DNA from: Deltaproteobacteria bacterium
GTDB taxonomy: Bacteria; Desulfobacterota; Desulfobacteria; Desulfobacterales; SURF-7
Reading direction: 5' to 3'
Assembly (NCBI GenBank): GCA_019307665.1
Contig: JAFDJC010000020.1
Coordinates: 1-18,096 of the forward strand
Length of the DNA: 18,096 bases
In this document: positions 7,766-14,438 of the stretch, one piece after another
Layout of the letters: each line of letters starts with the position of its first letter
Position numbering within the stretch: position 1 is the first letter of the stretch
Notes under the pieces: model-generated
The model's database searches: none
Seen by the model: the letters and a program-made list of their open reading frames with translations, nothing else
What the model was told of the DNA's origin: nothing
Program-made: the position numbers and the translations under genes

Positions 7766-8078
7766 CTTGTAAACAATTGATGGTTGTTATTTGCTCACTT
7801 TTTGAAATCACACCAATTTTTTCAATTAGCCTGGATTTATCAACAGCTCTAATCTGGTCTAAGAGAATTAGCCCCTTTTTCCCTTGAAATATGCATTGGA
7901 TCCGGGTTGGAAAATCGAAACCTTTAGATGTCATTGGAGCAACAATAGCTGTTTTCAACGAAGACATCTCATCCGGTGAAATCACTACACATGGTCTGGT
8001 TTTCTTGATTTCAGAACCTTGCGTTGGGTCAAGTTGTACTAACCAAATATCAAACCTATGGATGTTTTGTTTTACCAT
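7749..8078 (-). CDS. mazF: MazF/PemK-family toxin (mRNA endoribonuclease)
   Basis: A 109-residue PemK/MazF-fold protein. Family features are RFDIWLVQLDP near the N terminus, KKTRPCVVIS with the conserved arginine R28, VAPMTSKG with T50, and LLDQIRAVDKSRL near the C terminus. Toxins of this family cleave mRNA at short motifs to stop growth when the antitoxin is lost; the recognised motif cannot be read from sequence. The ATG at 8078 is chosen because GAGGA lies 7 nt upstream. A second ATG at 8084 would start right against that site. The gene overlaps the antitoxin end by 7 nt, the usual antitoxin-first arrangement. The residues look intact, so it is probably functional. The pair runs against its neighbours, like an inserted module. 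Confidence 0.92.
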   Translation of the reverse strand: MVKQNIHRFDIWLVQLDPTQGSEIKKTRPCVVISPDEMSSLKTAIVAPMTSKGFDFPTRIQCIFQGKKGLILLDQIRAVDKSRLIEKIGVISKSEQITTINCLQELFAF

Positions 8079-8326
8079 TCCCATTCCTCAGTATTGGCTA
8101 AGGGAGCATCCAGCCATTCTTGATCTGAGTGATCAGATTTTTGTAACTGAATTGCTTTATCAAACTGCTTTTTCCAGCCTTGTCTCGGTTTTTTAACAGA
8201 TTGGATTAAAAGTCCGTCTTCGACTACTTTGAGTTTCAAATCTTTATCACTGAGTTGGGCTTGCTCAATTATAGCTTTTGGGATTCGGATACCCTGTGAA
8301 TTACCAATTCTAATTAAAGTTGTCAT
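8072..8326 (-). CDS. mazE: MazE-type antitoxin (AbrB/SpoVT fold)
   Basis: An 84-residue antitoxin. The N-terminal swapped-hairpin DNA-binding domain reads MTTLIRIGNSQGIRIPK, closely matching the GNS..(V/I)RIP signature of MazE. The acidic, tryptophan-containing C-terminal tail (DQEWLDAPLANTEEWEW) is the expected toxin-wrapping segment. The ATG at 8326 is used because GGAGG sits 6 nt upstream; an upstream ATG at 8338 overlaps that ribosome site and is unlikely. It should neutralise the adjacent toxin and, with it, repress its own promoter, which carries nested palindromes at 8340-8369. Confidence 0.92.
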   Translation of the reverse strand: MTTLIRIGNSQGIRIPKAIIEQAQLSDKDLKLKVVEDGLLIQSVKKPRQGWKKQFDKAIQLQKSDHSDQEWLDAPLANTEEWEW

Positions 8327-8339
8327 AAACACCTCCATT

Positions 8340-8387
8340 TGTGATTAATGTAATTACAATATAATCACATAATGAAAAAAATATCAA
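8340..8387 (-). promoter_or_regulatory. Toxin-antitoxin promoter with nested palindromic operator
   Basis: On the minus strand a sigma-70-type promoter reads TTGATA (plus 8382-8387), 18 nt, TATATT (plus 8358-8363). The downstream half is covered by an outer inverted repeat, TGTGATTA (8340-8347) with TAATCACA (8362-8369). Between its arms lies a perfect 10-bp palindrome, TGTAATTACA (8349-8358). This is the layout expected for autorepression by a MazE/MazEF complex. Autoregulation is known for the family; these particular sites are inference. Confidence 0.6.
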
Positions 8388-8436
8388 ATTGAATCTCTAA
8401 GGCTAACATGTATTAGGCGGCCCACTTGCCGGATTA

Positions 8437-8690
8437 TAAGACACTACAATTCATACAATTTCTACAAATTTATTTGTACTTTAAAGAAGTTACGGATGTC
8501 AACCAGAATATACCGGAAAAAAATAGCCGGCAGTGTTCGATTTATGATATTGCCGGCGTCAGGATAAGTGTCTCGTGTCTCAAGATGGTCTCACCTTGAT
8601 ATCTTAAGACACTAAAAGCAGAGTATTTATTATATCTATAGATATAACAATATATTATATAATCACATCCTATTTTTTCCTTGAGACACG
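8437..8690. promoter_or_regulatory. Array of AGACAC/GTGTCT elements (candidate activator sites)
   Basis: TAAGACACTA occurs identically at 8437-8446 and 8605-8614. GTGTCT occurs at 8568-8573 and 8575-8580. CGTGTCTCAAG (8574-8584) is a perfect 11-bp inverted match to CTTGAGACACG (8680-8690). The cluster lies about 85-340 nt upstream of the sigma-54 promoter candidate, the distance typical of enhancer-binding-protein sites. A small hairpin (GCCGGCA at 8526-8532, TGCCGGC at 8551-8557) lies within it. No convincing gene is seen in 8339-8836. Confidence 0.5.
8630..8647. repeat. Perfect 18-bp AT palindrome
   Basis: TTATATCTATAGATATAA is a perfect inverted repeat with no spacer, lying inside the AGACAC array and upstream of the sigma-54 promoter candidate. 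It could be an operator or a DNA-bending site. Its AT richness raises the chance of coincidence. Confidence 0.5.
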
Positions 8691-8775
8691 CTTTCCTTGT
8701 ATAGTTTTTAGGTAATTAACAATAACATTCTGTATTAAAAGAATAATCATAAAATATATTTTATTGGAAAGATTC

Positions 8776-8792
8776 TGGTATAAAATGTGCTT
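8776..8792 (+). promoter_or_regulatory. Candidate sigma-54 promoter (-24/-12)
   Basis: TGGTATAAAATGTGCTT has the invariant GG (8777-8778) and GC (8789-8790) of sigma-54 promoters at exactly 10 nt separation. The -24 box TGGTAT and -12 box GTGCT are partial matches to TGGCAC-N5-TTGCA. Transcription would begin near 8802, about 35 nt before the ATG at 8837. The nearest activator gene ends 1 kb upstream at 7737. Confidence 0.55.
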
Positions 8793-8836
8793 CTGTTGTT
8801 TATATCAACCTGTCTCATATGATTTAAGGAATAGTC

Positions 8837-9085
8837 ATGCCAAAACAGATGCCAACAGATGTTGCAGATAAAAATCTTAAAAAAGTAATCGATATTTGTT
8901 ACGAGATGCTTGAACTGGCAGACCATGGCGATAAGTTTCGTTTTGACGATGGCTGTGGTGTGGTTTACGGCTCACTTAGAGATTCAGCCTATAAGATTCG
9001 GGCTATAGCAAAGCAGGAGATGTCTCAGCATGGTGTTTCTAAAAAAAAATCGTCCCAAGGGGGAAAAAAAGGAAAAGGATTATGA
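8837..9085 (+). CDS. Small conserved-looking protein of unknown function
   Basis: An 82-residue soluble protein that I do not recognise as a named family. The core (residues about 14-66) appears mostly helical and carries a compact motif, HGDKFRFDDGCGVVYGSLRD, with C40, then AYKIRAIAKQE. The last 15 residues are Lys/Gly/Ser-rich and probably disordered. AAGGA sits 6-7 nt before the ATG. Its stop overlaps the next ATG by 4 nt (ATGA), so it is translationally coupled to the REC gene. As first gene after the sigma-54 promoter candidate it may be an accessory or signalling partner of the REC proteins. No enzymatic motif is visible. Confidence 0.8.
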   Translation: MPKQMPTDVADKNLKKVIDICYEMLELADHGDKFRFDDGCGVVYGSLRDSAYKIRAIAKQEMSQHGVSKKKSSQGGKKGKGL

Positions 9086-9465
9086 GTGAAAAGAAAAAAA
9101 TTTTGATCGTAGATGATGAACCGGATGTATTAACCTATTTAACTGCCCTTTTTCAGGACCACGGTTATGACACCATTGCGGCAGAAGACGGTGTCAAAGG
9201 ATTTGACCTGGCCAAGTCTGAAAAACCCGACCTGATAACCCTTGATATCACCATGCCGGATCAGTCAGGAGTGCGTACTTATCGGCAATATAAGGAAAAT
9301 GATGAATTGAGGGATACGCCTGTAATCATTGTGACCGCAATAGGTGATTCAATGCGAAGCTTTCTGAAAAAGCTGGCTGGTTTTCCGGAACCCGAAGGTT
9401 TTATGAACAAACCCATTGATGAGGAGAAATTGTTGGAAATGGTGAAGAACTTGATTTCCAAATAG
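9082..9465 (+). CDS. REC-only response regulator (second of three)
   Basis: A 127-residue receiver domain alone. The acidic pocket is VDDEPD (D11, D12), the phospho-acceptor is D55 in LITLDITMP, the switch residue is T85 and the lysine is K110 in MNKP. It is closely related to the REC proteins at 4157 and 12103 (shared DDEPDV and the D-x-x-MP-x-x-SG motif), so the three look like paralogues. The start overlaps the preceding stop, and AAGGA precedes it. It is followed after 54 nt by the DsrM-like membrane protein. With no output domain it would act by contact, perhaps on the redox proteins of its own operon or as a phosphate sink; this is inference. Confidence 0.92.
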   Translation: MSEKKKILIVDDEPDVLTYLTALFQDHGYDTIAAEDGVKGFDLAKSEKPDLITLDITMPDQSGVRTYRQYKENDELRDTPVIIVTAIGDSMRSFLKKLAGFPEPEGFMNKPIDEEKLLEMVKNLISK

Positions 9466-9472
9466 CCTCGGC

Positions 9473-9494
9473 AGCTACTGGTAAAAAAGTAGCT
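9473..9494 (+). other. Intercistronic hairpin
   Basis: AGCTACT (9473-9479) and AGTAGCT (9488-9494) form a perfect 7-bp stem with an 8-nt loop between the REC stop and the ribosome site of the DsrM-like gene. No T-tract follows, so it is not a standard terminator. An mRNA-processing or stability element that unbalances REC and membrane-subunit expression is possible. Confidence 0.45.
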
Positions 9495-9519
9495 ATATCT
9501 AGAAAAAAAGGAGAGAAGA

Positions 9520-10470
9520 ATGTCAACCTTCATATATTTAATTACGTATCTTTCCATAATTGTGTTTGTGTCAGCAGTGATCAAGCGTATCGTCCATTAT
9601 ATTACAAACCCTATTCACGTAAGATGGGAGCTTTATCCTGTGCCCCATGAAGCAGGCAGAGCATCATATGGCGGCAGTTACCTTGAGGATGTGGACTGGT
9701 GGCAGAAGGAGAGGAAAATATCACGAATAGGGGAGTTGAAGGTTATGATTCCTGAAATGCTTTTCCTAAAGGCTGTGTGGGAGAATAACAGGCCTTTGTG
9801 GTATGTGACCTTTCCTTTTCACTTTGGGCTCTATTTAACAATGGGGTTCATTGGTCTCCTTATTGTTGGCGCGGGTATAGAATTATTTGGCGGTATAGTG
9901 GGATTAGGGGCCGGCAATCTAATATTTTCTGCAGTGGGGGCGTTGACAAATTTTATCGGTCCTGCTGGTTTTATCATGGCCATCATAGGGGCTTCGGGAT
10001 TGATATACAAAAGGATAACCGATCCCGGGCTTCGGAATTATGCCACATTCGAGCATTTTTTTAATCTTTGTCTATTTGTGGCAATTTTCGGGGTTGCCAT
10101 TCTTACATGGCTATTTGCAGACCCCACATTCAATATGGCGCGAACCTTTGTTTCCAATCTGGTCACGTTTAATTTTGCGGCAATTGCCAGCTCTCTGTTT
10201 CTTCTGCAGGTGCTTTTAATCATGGTCGCCATAGCATACATTCCCTTCACACATATGTCTCATTTTTTCATGAAATATTTTCTCTACCACGATATCCGCT
10301 GGGGAGATGAACCCAACATCAACACTCCGGAAACCGATGCAAAAATAGGTGTTGTCCTGAATTATCCGGTTACCTGGTCTGCAAGCCATATCGCCGGACG
10401 TGGAAAGAAAACATGGGCGGAAGTTGCCACGTTTAACCCAGCTGCTGAGCCGGAAACAGGAAAGGAATAA
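9520..10470 (+). CDS. DsrM/NarI-like membrane cytochrome b subunit
   Basis: A 316-residue integral membrane protein with five to six hydrophobic segments (about 4-22, 94-120, 133-163, 178-200, 214-243). Histidines in membrane segments are candidate heme b ligands: H101 (FPFHFGL), H179 (FEHFFNL), and H245/H248 (FTHMSHFF), the pattern of NarI/DsrM/TmcC gamma subunits. It should exchange electrons between menaquinol and the iron-sulfur partner encoded 4 nt downstream. The gene order cytochrome then Fe-S protein matches dsrMK; in tmc, as I recall, the Fe-S gene comes first. No DsrJOP or cytochrome c partner is present. AAGGAG precedes the ATG. The exact complex and electron direction are unknown. 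Confidence 0.88.
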   Translation: MSTFIYLITYLSIIVFVSAVIKRIVHYITNPIHVRWELYPVPHEAGRASYGGSYLEDVDWWQKERKISRIGELKVMIPEMLFLKAVWENNRPLWYVTFPFHFGLYLTMGFIGLLIVGAGIELFGGIVGLGAGNLIFSAVGALTNFIGPAGFIMAIIGASGLIYKRITDPGLRNYATFEHFFNLCLFVAIFGVAILTWLFADPTFNMARTFVSNLVTFNFAAIASSLFLLQVLLIMVAIAYIPFTHMSHFFMKYFLYHDIRWGDEPNINTPETDAKIGVVLNYPVTWSASHIAGRGKKTWAEVATFNPAAEPETGKE

Positions 10471-10474
10471 AAAC

Positions 10475-12070
10475 ATGAGTACTAATAAAATGATTAAAAT
10501 AACAGATGTTGGAAAAGATACCGATAAACTTACCAGTGTGGCTGTAGATGATCTCATGACAATCCCCGCTGATTTTGAGGAAAAGGAGTGGGCCGAAATC
10601 TCTGAAGAGATAAGGGAAAAATATGTATGCATACTGGATGATGTTAATATTCTTCCCATCCCAAAGCCTCTTACCGCAAAAGATGAAGAAGAACTGGTCA
10701 ACAAATTTATAAACGGCATGAGAAAACTGTTTACAAGGGAGGATAACTGGACGTTTCTCTCAATGCTTGAGACCACTATGGAAAATTGTGCAAAATGCAA
10801 TACCTGTTCTGATTCATGCCATCTTTATGAAGCAAGTGGCGGTAATGAAATGTATCGGCCCAATTACAGGACCGAAATTTTTAGGCGAATTTACAAAAAA
10901 TATGTTAAAAAAGAACCCTTTGCAAAATGGCGAAGCGGGGATATCGATCTGAACTGGAGAACAGTGGCGCGTCTTGGTGAAATGGCTTATCGCTGCAATA
11001 TCTGCAGACGCTGTGCCCAGACCTGCCCAATCGGAGCCGATAATGCCCTTGTTGCAAGGGAGATCAGAAAGATATTCAGCCAGGAGATGGGGATTGCTAC
11101 ACCTGAGCTTCATGACAAAGGTTCCATGTACCAGCTTAAAACAGGTTCCTCCACCCAGATGAATAAAATCGTAGTAAAAGATAATGTTGAATTCATTGAC
11201 GAGGATTTTTCCGAAGAAACAGGTTATGAATTTAAAACCCCTTGGGATGTGGAAGGTGCGGATATCCTTCTTATCCACAATGCCGGTGAGATTATGGCCT
11301 GGCCTGAGAACATTGCTGCGTTTTCGATAATTTTTCAAGCTGCCGGAATCTCATGGACACTTTCAAGCGAGCTTGCTGCTTATGACAGTATTAACTATGG
11401 TGTTTTTTATGATGATGTTCAGTTTGCACGCACAGCAATTCTTCATGCCCAGGCAGCAAAAAATCTTGGGGTAAAAAAAATTGTTCTTGGGGAATGCGGG
11501 CATGCTCACAAAGCCCTTACTGTCATAGCTGACAGGGTGCTCCCGGAACCCCTTAAAGTACCTCGCGAAAGCTGCTTTCCAATCCTTAGGGACATCGTCA
11601 TGTCCGGAAAGATTAAATTTGATCCGGAGCGTAATAATTTTCCGGTCACCCTCCATGACCCATGTAATGTTACCAGGCTCATGGGGATAATAAAACCTCA
11701 AAGAGAAATTGTTAAAAAACTCTGCCCCCAATTCAGGGAGATGACTCCCCATGGACCTTTTAACTACTGCTGCGGTGGGGGAAGCGGGTATGCCATAATG
11801 AGTCGGAACAACATTCCTGAGTGGCGATTTAAAATAGCCGGGCGTAAAAAACTGGAGCAGATCCTGAATGCATTTTCAGATTGCAGGGGGCCTGAAACAA
11901 AAAAATATGTGTGCGCGCCATGTTCCAATTGTAAAGGCCAGTTAAGGGATGTCTTTGAAAGATATGAACTGCTGAAGAAAGAGCAACTCACATATAGCGG
12001 CATTGTGGAATTGATTGTAAATGCAATGGTTGATGTGGAACCTGGGTTTATCAAGTGGGAGGAGTTTTAG
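10475..12070 (+). CDS. DsrK/TmcB/HdrD-like iron-sulfur protein
   Basis: A 531-residue cytoplasmic-facing iron-sulfur protein. Two ferredoxin-type clusters are visible: C105/C108/C111/C115 (without the usual proline) and C174/C177/C180/C184 with CP. The C-terminal part has the LGECGHAHK motif (C341) and a CCG domain with C397 (HDPCN), C432-C433 (CCGGG) and C483/C486 (CSNC). This is the DsrK/HdrD type that can bind a non-cubane [4Fe-4S] cluster and act on disulfide-like substrates. The ATG at 10475 is used because a ribosome site (GAAAGGA) precedes it; an upstream extension would overlap the cytochrome gene. It pairs with the DsrM-like protein as a quinone-linked reductase. The substrate is unknown. 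Confidence 0.9.
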   Translation: MSTNKMIKITDVGKDTDKLTSVAVDDLMTIPADFEEKEWAEISEEIREKYVCILDDVNILPIPKPLTAKDEEELVNKFINGMRKLFTREDNWTFLSMLETTMENCAKCNTCSDSCHLYEASGGNEMYRPNYRTEIFRRIYKKYVKKEPFAKWRSGDIDLNWRTVARLGEMAYRCNICRRCAQTCPIGADNALVAREIRKIFSQEMGIATPELHDKGSMYQLKTGSSTQMNKIVVKDNVEFIDEDFSEETGYEFKTPWDVEGADILLIHNAGEIMAWPENIAAFSIIFQAAGISWTLSSELAAYDSINYGVFYDDVQFARTAILHAQAAKNLGVKKIVLGECGHAHKALTVIADRVLPEPLKVPRESCFPILRDIVMSGKIKFDPERNNFPVTLHDPCNVTRLMGIIKPQREIVKKLCPQFREMTPHGPFNYCCGGGSGYAIMSRNNIPEWRFKIAGRKKLEQILNAFSDCRGPETKKYVCAPCSNCKGQLRDVFERYELLKKEQLTYSGIVELIVNAMVDVEPGFIKWEEF

Positions 12071-12102
12071 AATCAATAGCAAAACATTAGAAGGAGTAAA
12101 CT

Positions 12103-12624
12103 ATGGCACATGCATCTGAAAAAAAAATTCTAGTGGTGGATGATGAGCCGGATGTTCGAAATTTTCTTGTTGCCTGTATCGAGGATGCCGGTTTTAAGGT
12201 TGAATTTGCAGTGGATGGTGTTGACGCCCTGGAGAAGATTAAAGCAGACAAACCGGATCTCATGACCTTGGATATGGTGATGCCTAGAAAATCCGGCATT
12301 AGTCTGATGAGGAAACTGCGAAATAATGAGAAGTGGGCCAATATACCGATTATCATCATCACTGCCCATGCCCATGATGAGTTTGGAAAAGAGGATATAA
12401 TAGAGTTCAATGCTTTTGCCACGCGGCATCGCCCCAAATTTACCATGGAAAAGCCGGTGACGCCAAAACGCCTTGTGAAAGCTATCTGTGACATACTTAA
12501 CGTGGAACCTGATGAAGAGGAGAAAACAACAGGGTTTGCCGGCGATAAGGAAGAAATTATTAAATTGGTTCAAGGTACGGATGCAGAAACATTGAAACGG
12601 ATTCGTGAGGCATTGGACAAATAA
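12103..12624 (+). CDS. REC response regulator with C-terminal tail (third of three)
   Basis: A 173-residue protein. The receiver domain occupies about 6-133, with D13/D14 (VDDEPD), phospho-acceptor D57 (LMTLDMVMP), T87 and K117 (MEKP). D57 to K117 is again about 8 residues longer than in CheY. A tail of about 38 residues follows: an acidic linker (EPDEEE) and a short helical end (EEIIKLVQGTDAETLKRIREALDK). This tail has no recognised DNA-binding fold and is absent from the two sister REC proteins. AGAAGGAG precedes the ATG, 32 nt after the DsrK-like stop, so it closes the redox operon. The tail may dock onto the redox subunits; that is inference. Confidence 0.9.
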   Translation: MAHASEKKILVVDDEPDVRNFLVACIEDAGFKVEFAVDGVDALEKIKADKPDLMTLDMVMPRKSGISLMRKLRNNEKWANIPIIIITAHAHDEFGKEDIIEFNAFATRHRPKFTMEKPVTPKRLVKAICDILNVEPDEEEKTTGFAGDKEEIIKLVQGTDAETLKRIREALDK

Positions 12625-12680
12625 TTTCAATTTTCCACCTATAGGAAATAAGAGACAAGGATCTTTTTGTTGGTCTATTC

Positions 12681-12740
12681 AAGAAACAAGGTTTTTGGTC
12701 AAGAAATAAGGTTTTTGGTCAGGAAATAAGGTTTTTGGAT
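12681..12740. repeat. Three 20-bp tandem repeats across the hdrB 3' end
   Basis: Units at 12681-12700, 12701-12720 and 12721-12740 follow AAGAAATAAGGTTTTTGGTC with only 1-3 differences. The minus-strand hdrB stop (12719-12721) falls at the junction of units two and three, so the third unit encodes the last residues and the others lie in the 3' untranslated part of the convergent junction. Copy number may vary by slippage. Confidence 0.85.
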
Positions 12741-13576
12741 CTTAGCAATGGGCCAGGATCGACAAGATGCCTTTTGAACCACCCTTTATGCTCGTTTATC
12801 CCTACTGAAAGTGAAAGTATTTCAGAAAAATGAAATACCGGGATTTTCTGCTTCAGCTTGCAGCGAATTTCCAAATTTAAATGACACATTGCACATGCTG
12901 TTATAATGCATTCAGCTCCGGAATCTATTGCGTTTTCAACTATCTCATTGACACTACGGGTTGCGATATAAGGCCTGGAAACAGACAAAAAAGTTCCGCA
13001 ACATCGAGACGAATGATTCCACCTGACAGGTGTTCCTCCCAGTGAAGATAGAGTGTTTTCCATGAGACCGAAAAAATTTCTTTCATGTCGCATGGCAGGC
13101 GGACGAGCCAGCATGCACCCGTAGTAAGATGCAAATTTAAGCTCGTTGAGATTCCGGCTGAATCCCTTTAAAACACCTGCCAAATTAAGAATTTCCAACA
13201 GTTCAAAAAAATTCATGATTTCGAGATCAGGATTAAAAGGTCTGTCAAACATCTTCTGATATGCATACTGTGCTTCTTCATCTTGTTTTAGATGTAAATG
13301 CGCATGCTTCAGACGTAAAAAGCAGCTTGGGCACGGCGCTAAAAGCGGCCTGTCAGGTGGAGCGAGAAAGAGGTTTCTGGTGGGGAGATCTAACGCAAGT
13401 CCAGCGTTTACACTGTGCGCAGACGATGATCCACAGCAGTTCCAGTCTTCAAGCTCTATTAAATTTACATCAAATTGTCTGCAAAATTTATTCAGAGACT
13501 GATTGTTCTCCTTGGCTGAAGTTGCGAGTGAACACCCAGGGAAATAAGTCATTTCCTTCAATCTGCTAATATCCAT
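12719..13576 (-). CDS. hdrB: HdrB-like heterodisulfide reductase subunit (two CCG domains)
   Basis: A 285-residue protein with both CCG modules intact. Module one is C15-x31-C47C48-x33-C82-x2-C85. Module two is C154-x37-C192C193-x34-C228-x2-C231. This matches the HdrB pattern that holds two non-cubane [4Fe-4S] clusters and reduces heterodisulfides in methanogens; in sulfate reducers the natural disulfide is not known. It is cytoplasmic, with no membrane segment. AGGAGGG lies 8 nt before the ATG at 13576, and the start overlaps hdrC by 11 nt. No hdrA or flavin partner is in the window, so electrons must come from another protein. The C terminus ends inside a 20-bp tandem repeat. Family call firm, substrate unknown. 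Confidence 0.92.
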   Translation of the reverse strand: MDISRLKEMTYFPGCSLATSAKENNQSLNKFCRQFDVNLIELEDWNCCGSSSAHSVNAGLALDLPTRNLFLAPPDRPLLAPCPSCFLRLKHAHLHLKQDEEAQYAYQKMFDRPFNPDLEIMNFFELLEILNLAGVLKGFSRNLNELKFASYYGCMLARPPAMRHERNFFGLMENTLSSLGGTPVRWNHSSRCCGTFLSVSRPYIATRSVNEIVENAIDSGAECIITACAMCHLNLEIRCKLKQKIPVFHFSEILSLSVGINEHKGWFKRHLVDPGPLLRSKNLIS

Positions 13577-14165
13577 CAGATGATCCCTCCTGATTGTTAA
13601 AGAATTGTCTTATGTCTTCAATCCCTTTAACCCTTGAGGGTGTCAAATCCAGCTTCCTTTTTGCGAGCATTTTTAAACCCACATCCATATCTGAAAAAAG
13701 GTCACGTTGTTTTATCTTGTACCTGAGCATTATCTCCAGTTTGTGAGTTCTGCCGTAACGCTTAATCGAATTCAGGACTTCCTTGTGAAAATTCAAAATA
13801 TCCGGTTCAGCAATATCAACTCCTTCTTCCATAGCCATTTGACGCAACGCATCCATAATAGCCGGCATGTCGATTGCCTGGGGACATTCAACAGAGCATG
13901 TATTGCATCCAACACAAATCCAGATCGCAGAAGATTCAAGAACCTTCTTTTTAAAACCAAGCTGTATCAGACGTATCACTCCGTTTGGGTGATAATCCAT
14001 GGCTTCAGCAAAGGGGCAACCTCCGGCACAGCAGTTGCAATGCCAGCATAAACCTAAATTAACGCCTGCGCGCTGCATCACATCGGACATGAATTTTTGA
14101 TCCAGTTGGTTTAAAACCGGGATATTGTTCGAGTCTTCTATTACACTTTTTTCTATATTCGACAT
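13566..14165 (-). CDS. hdrC: HdrC-like ferredoxin subunit
   Basis: A 199-residue protein with two [4Fe-4S] ferredoxin motifs, C40/C43/C46/C50 (CWHCNCCAGGCP, with an extra C45) and C84/C87/C90/C94 (CVGCNTCSVECP). A helical C-terminal region follows (about 105-190), as in HdrC proteins of about 180-200 residues. It should relay electrons to the HdrB subunit encoded next. AGGAAG precedes the ATG at 14165. It is transcribed away from cydAB across a 472-nt regulatory region. The pair resembles stand-alone hdrBC units that draw electrons from an HdrA or flavin subunit encoded elsewhere; this is inference. Confidence 0.9.
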   Translation of the reverse strand: MSNIEKSVIEDSNNIPVLNQLDQKFMSDVMQRAGVNLGLCWHCNCCAGGCPFAEAMDYHPNGVIRLIQLGFKKKVLESSAIWICVGCNTCSVECPQAIDMPAIMDALRQMAMEEGVDIAEPDILNFHKEVLNSIKRYGRTHKLEIMLRYKIKQRDLFSDMDVGLKMLAKRKLDLTPSRVKGIEDIRQFFNNQEGSSDGY

Positions 14166-14258
14166 TTAACTTCCTGACGATAAATTTAAGTCTGGTAGAC
14201 CCGGAAGAATCCGTGTCCAGCAGCTTTTTGCCCATATGCCTTCTTATTGGCTATAACG

Positions 14259-14279
14259 ATTATAACAAGATTCATGCCA
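14259..14279 (-). promoter_or_regulatory. Candidate hdrCB promoter element
   Basis: On the minus strand TGGCATGAATCTTGTTA has GG and GT 10 nt apart, like a sigma-54 site with the -12 C changed to T, and runs into a TATAAT (plus 14259-14264). It is strikingly similar to TGGCACGTATCTTGATA ahead of cydA, so the two divergent units may share a regulator or sigma factor. Confidence 0.35.
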
Positions 14280-14438
14280 TAATTTGCATTCTTATATTGT
14301 TTCATACTTTTTTTTACTTATAACGATGATGTTGCATGGGTTTTCGCAAGAAAATTATATTTGCCGACTTAGTAAAGACAGCTATATTTCATAAAAATTG
14401 TAATTAATTCCAAAAAAAATATGTCGGCACTTGTATCT

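Noticed and set aside
7749..8326. mazEF as part of a mobile element
   Set aside because: The pair runs against its neighbours, but no transposase, integrase, target duplications or att-like repeats were found around it.
8496..8567. 23-codon ORF in the region between mazEF and the redox operon
   Set aside because: No good ribosome site, no recognisable motif, and it overlaps a hairpin in a region full of regulatory repeats.
10400..10474. N-terminal extension of the DsrK-like protein into the cytochrome gene
   Set aside because: The extension is basic, low-complexity and overlaps the DsrM-like coding end. The ATG at 10475 has a clear ribosome site.
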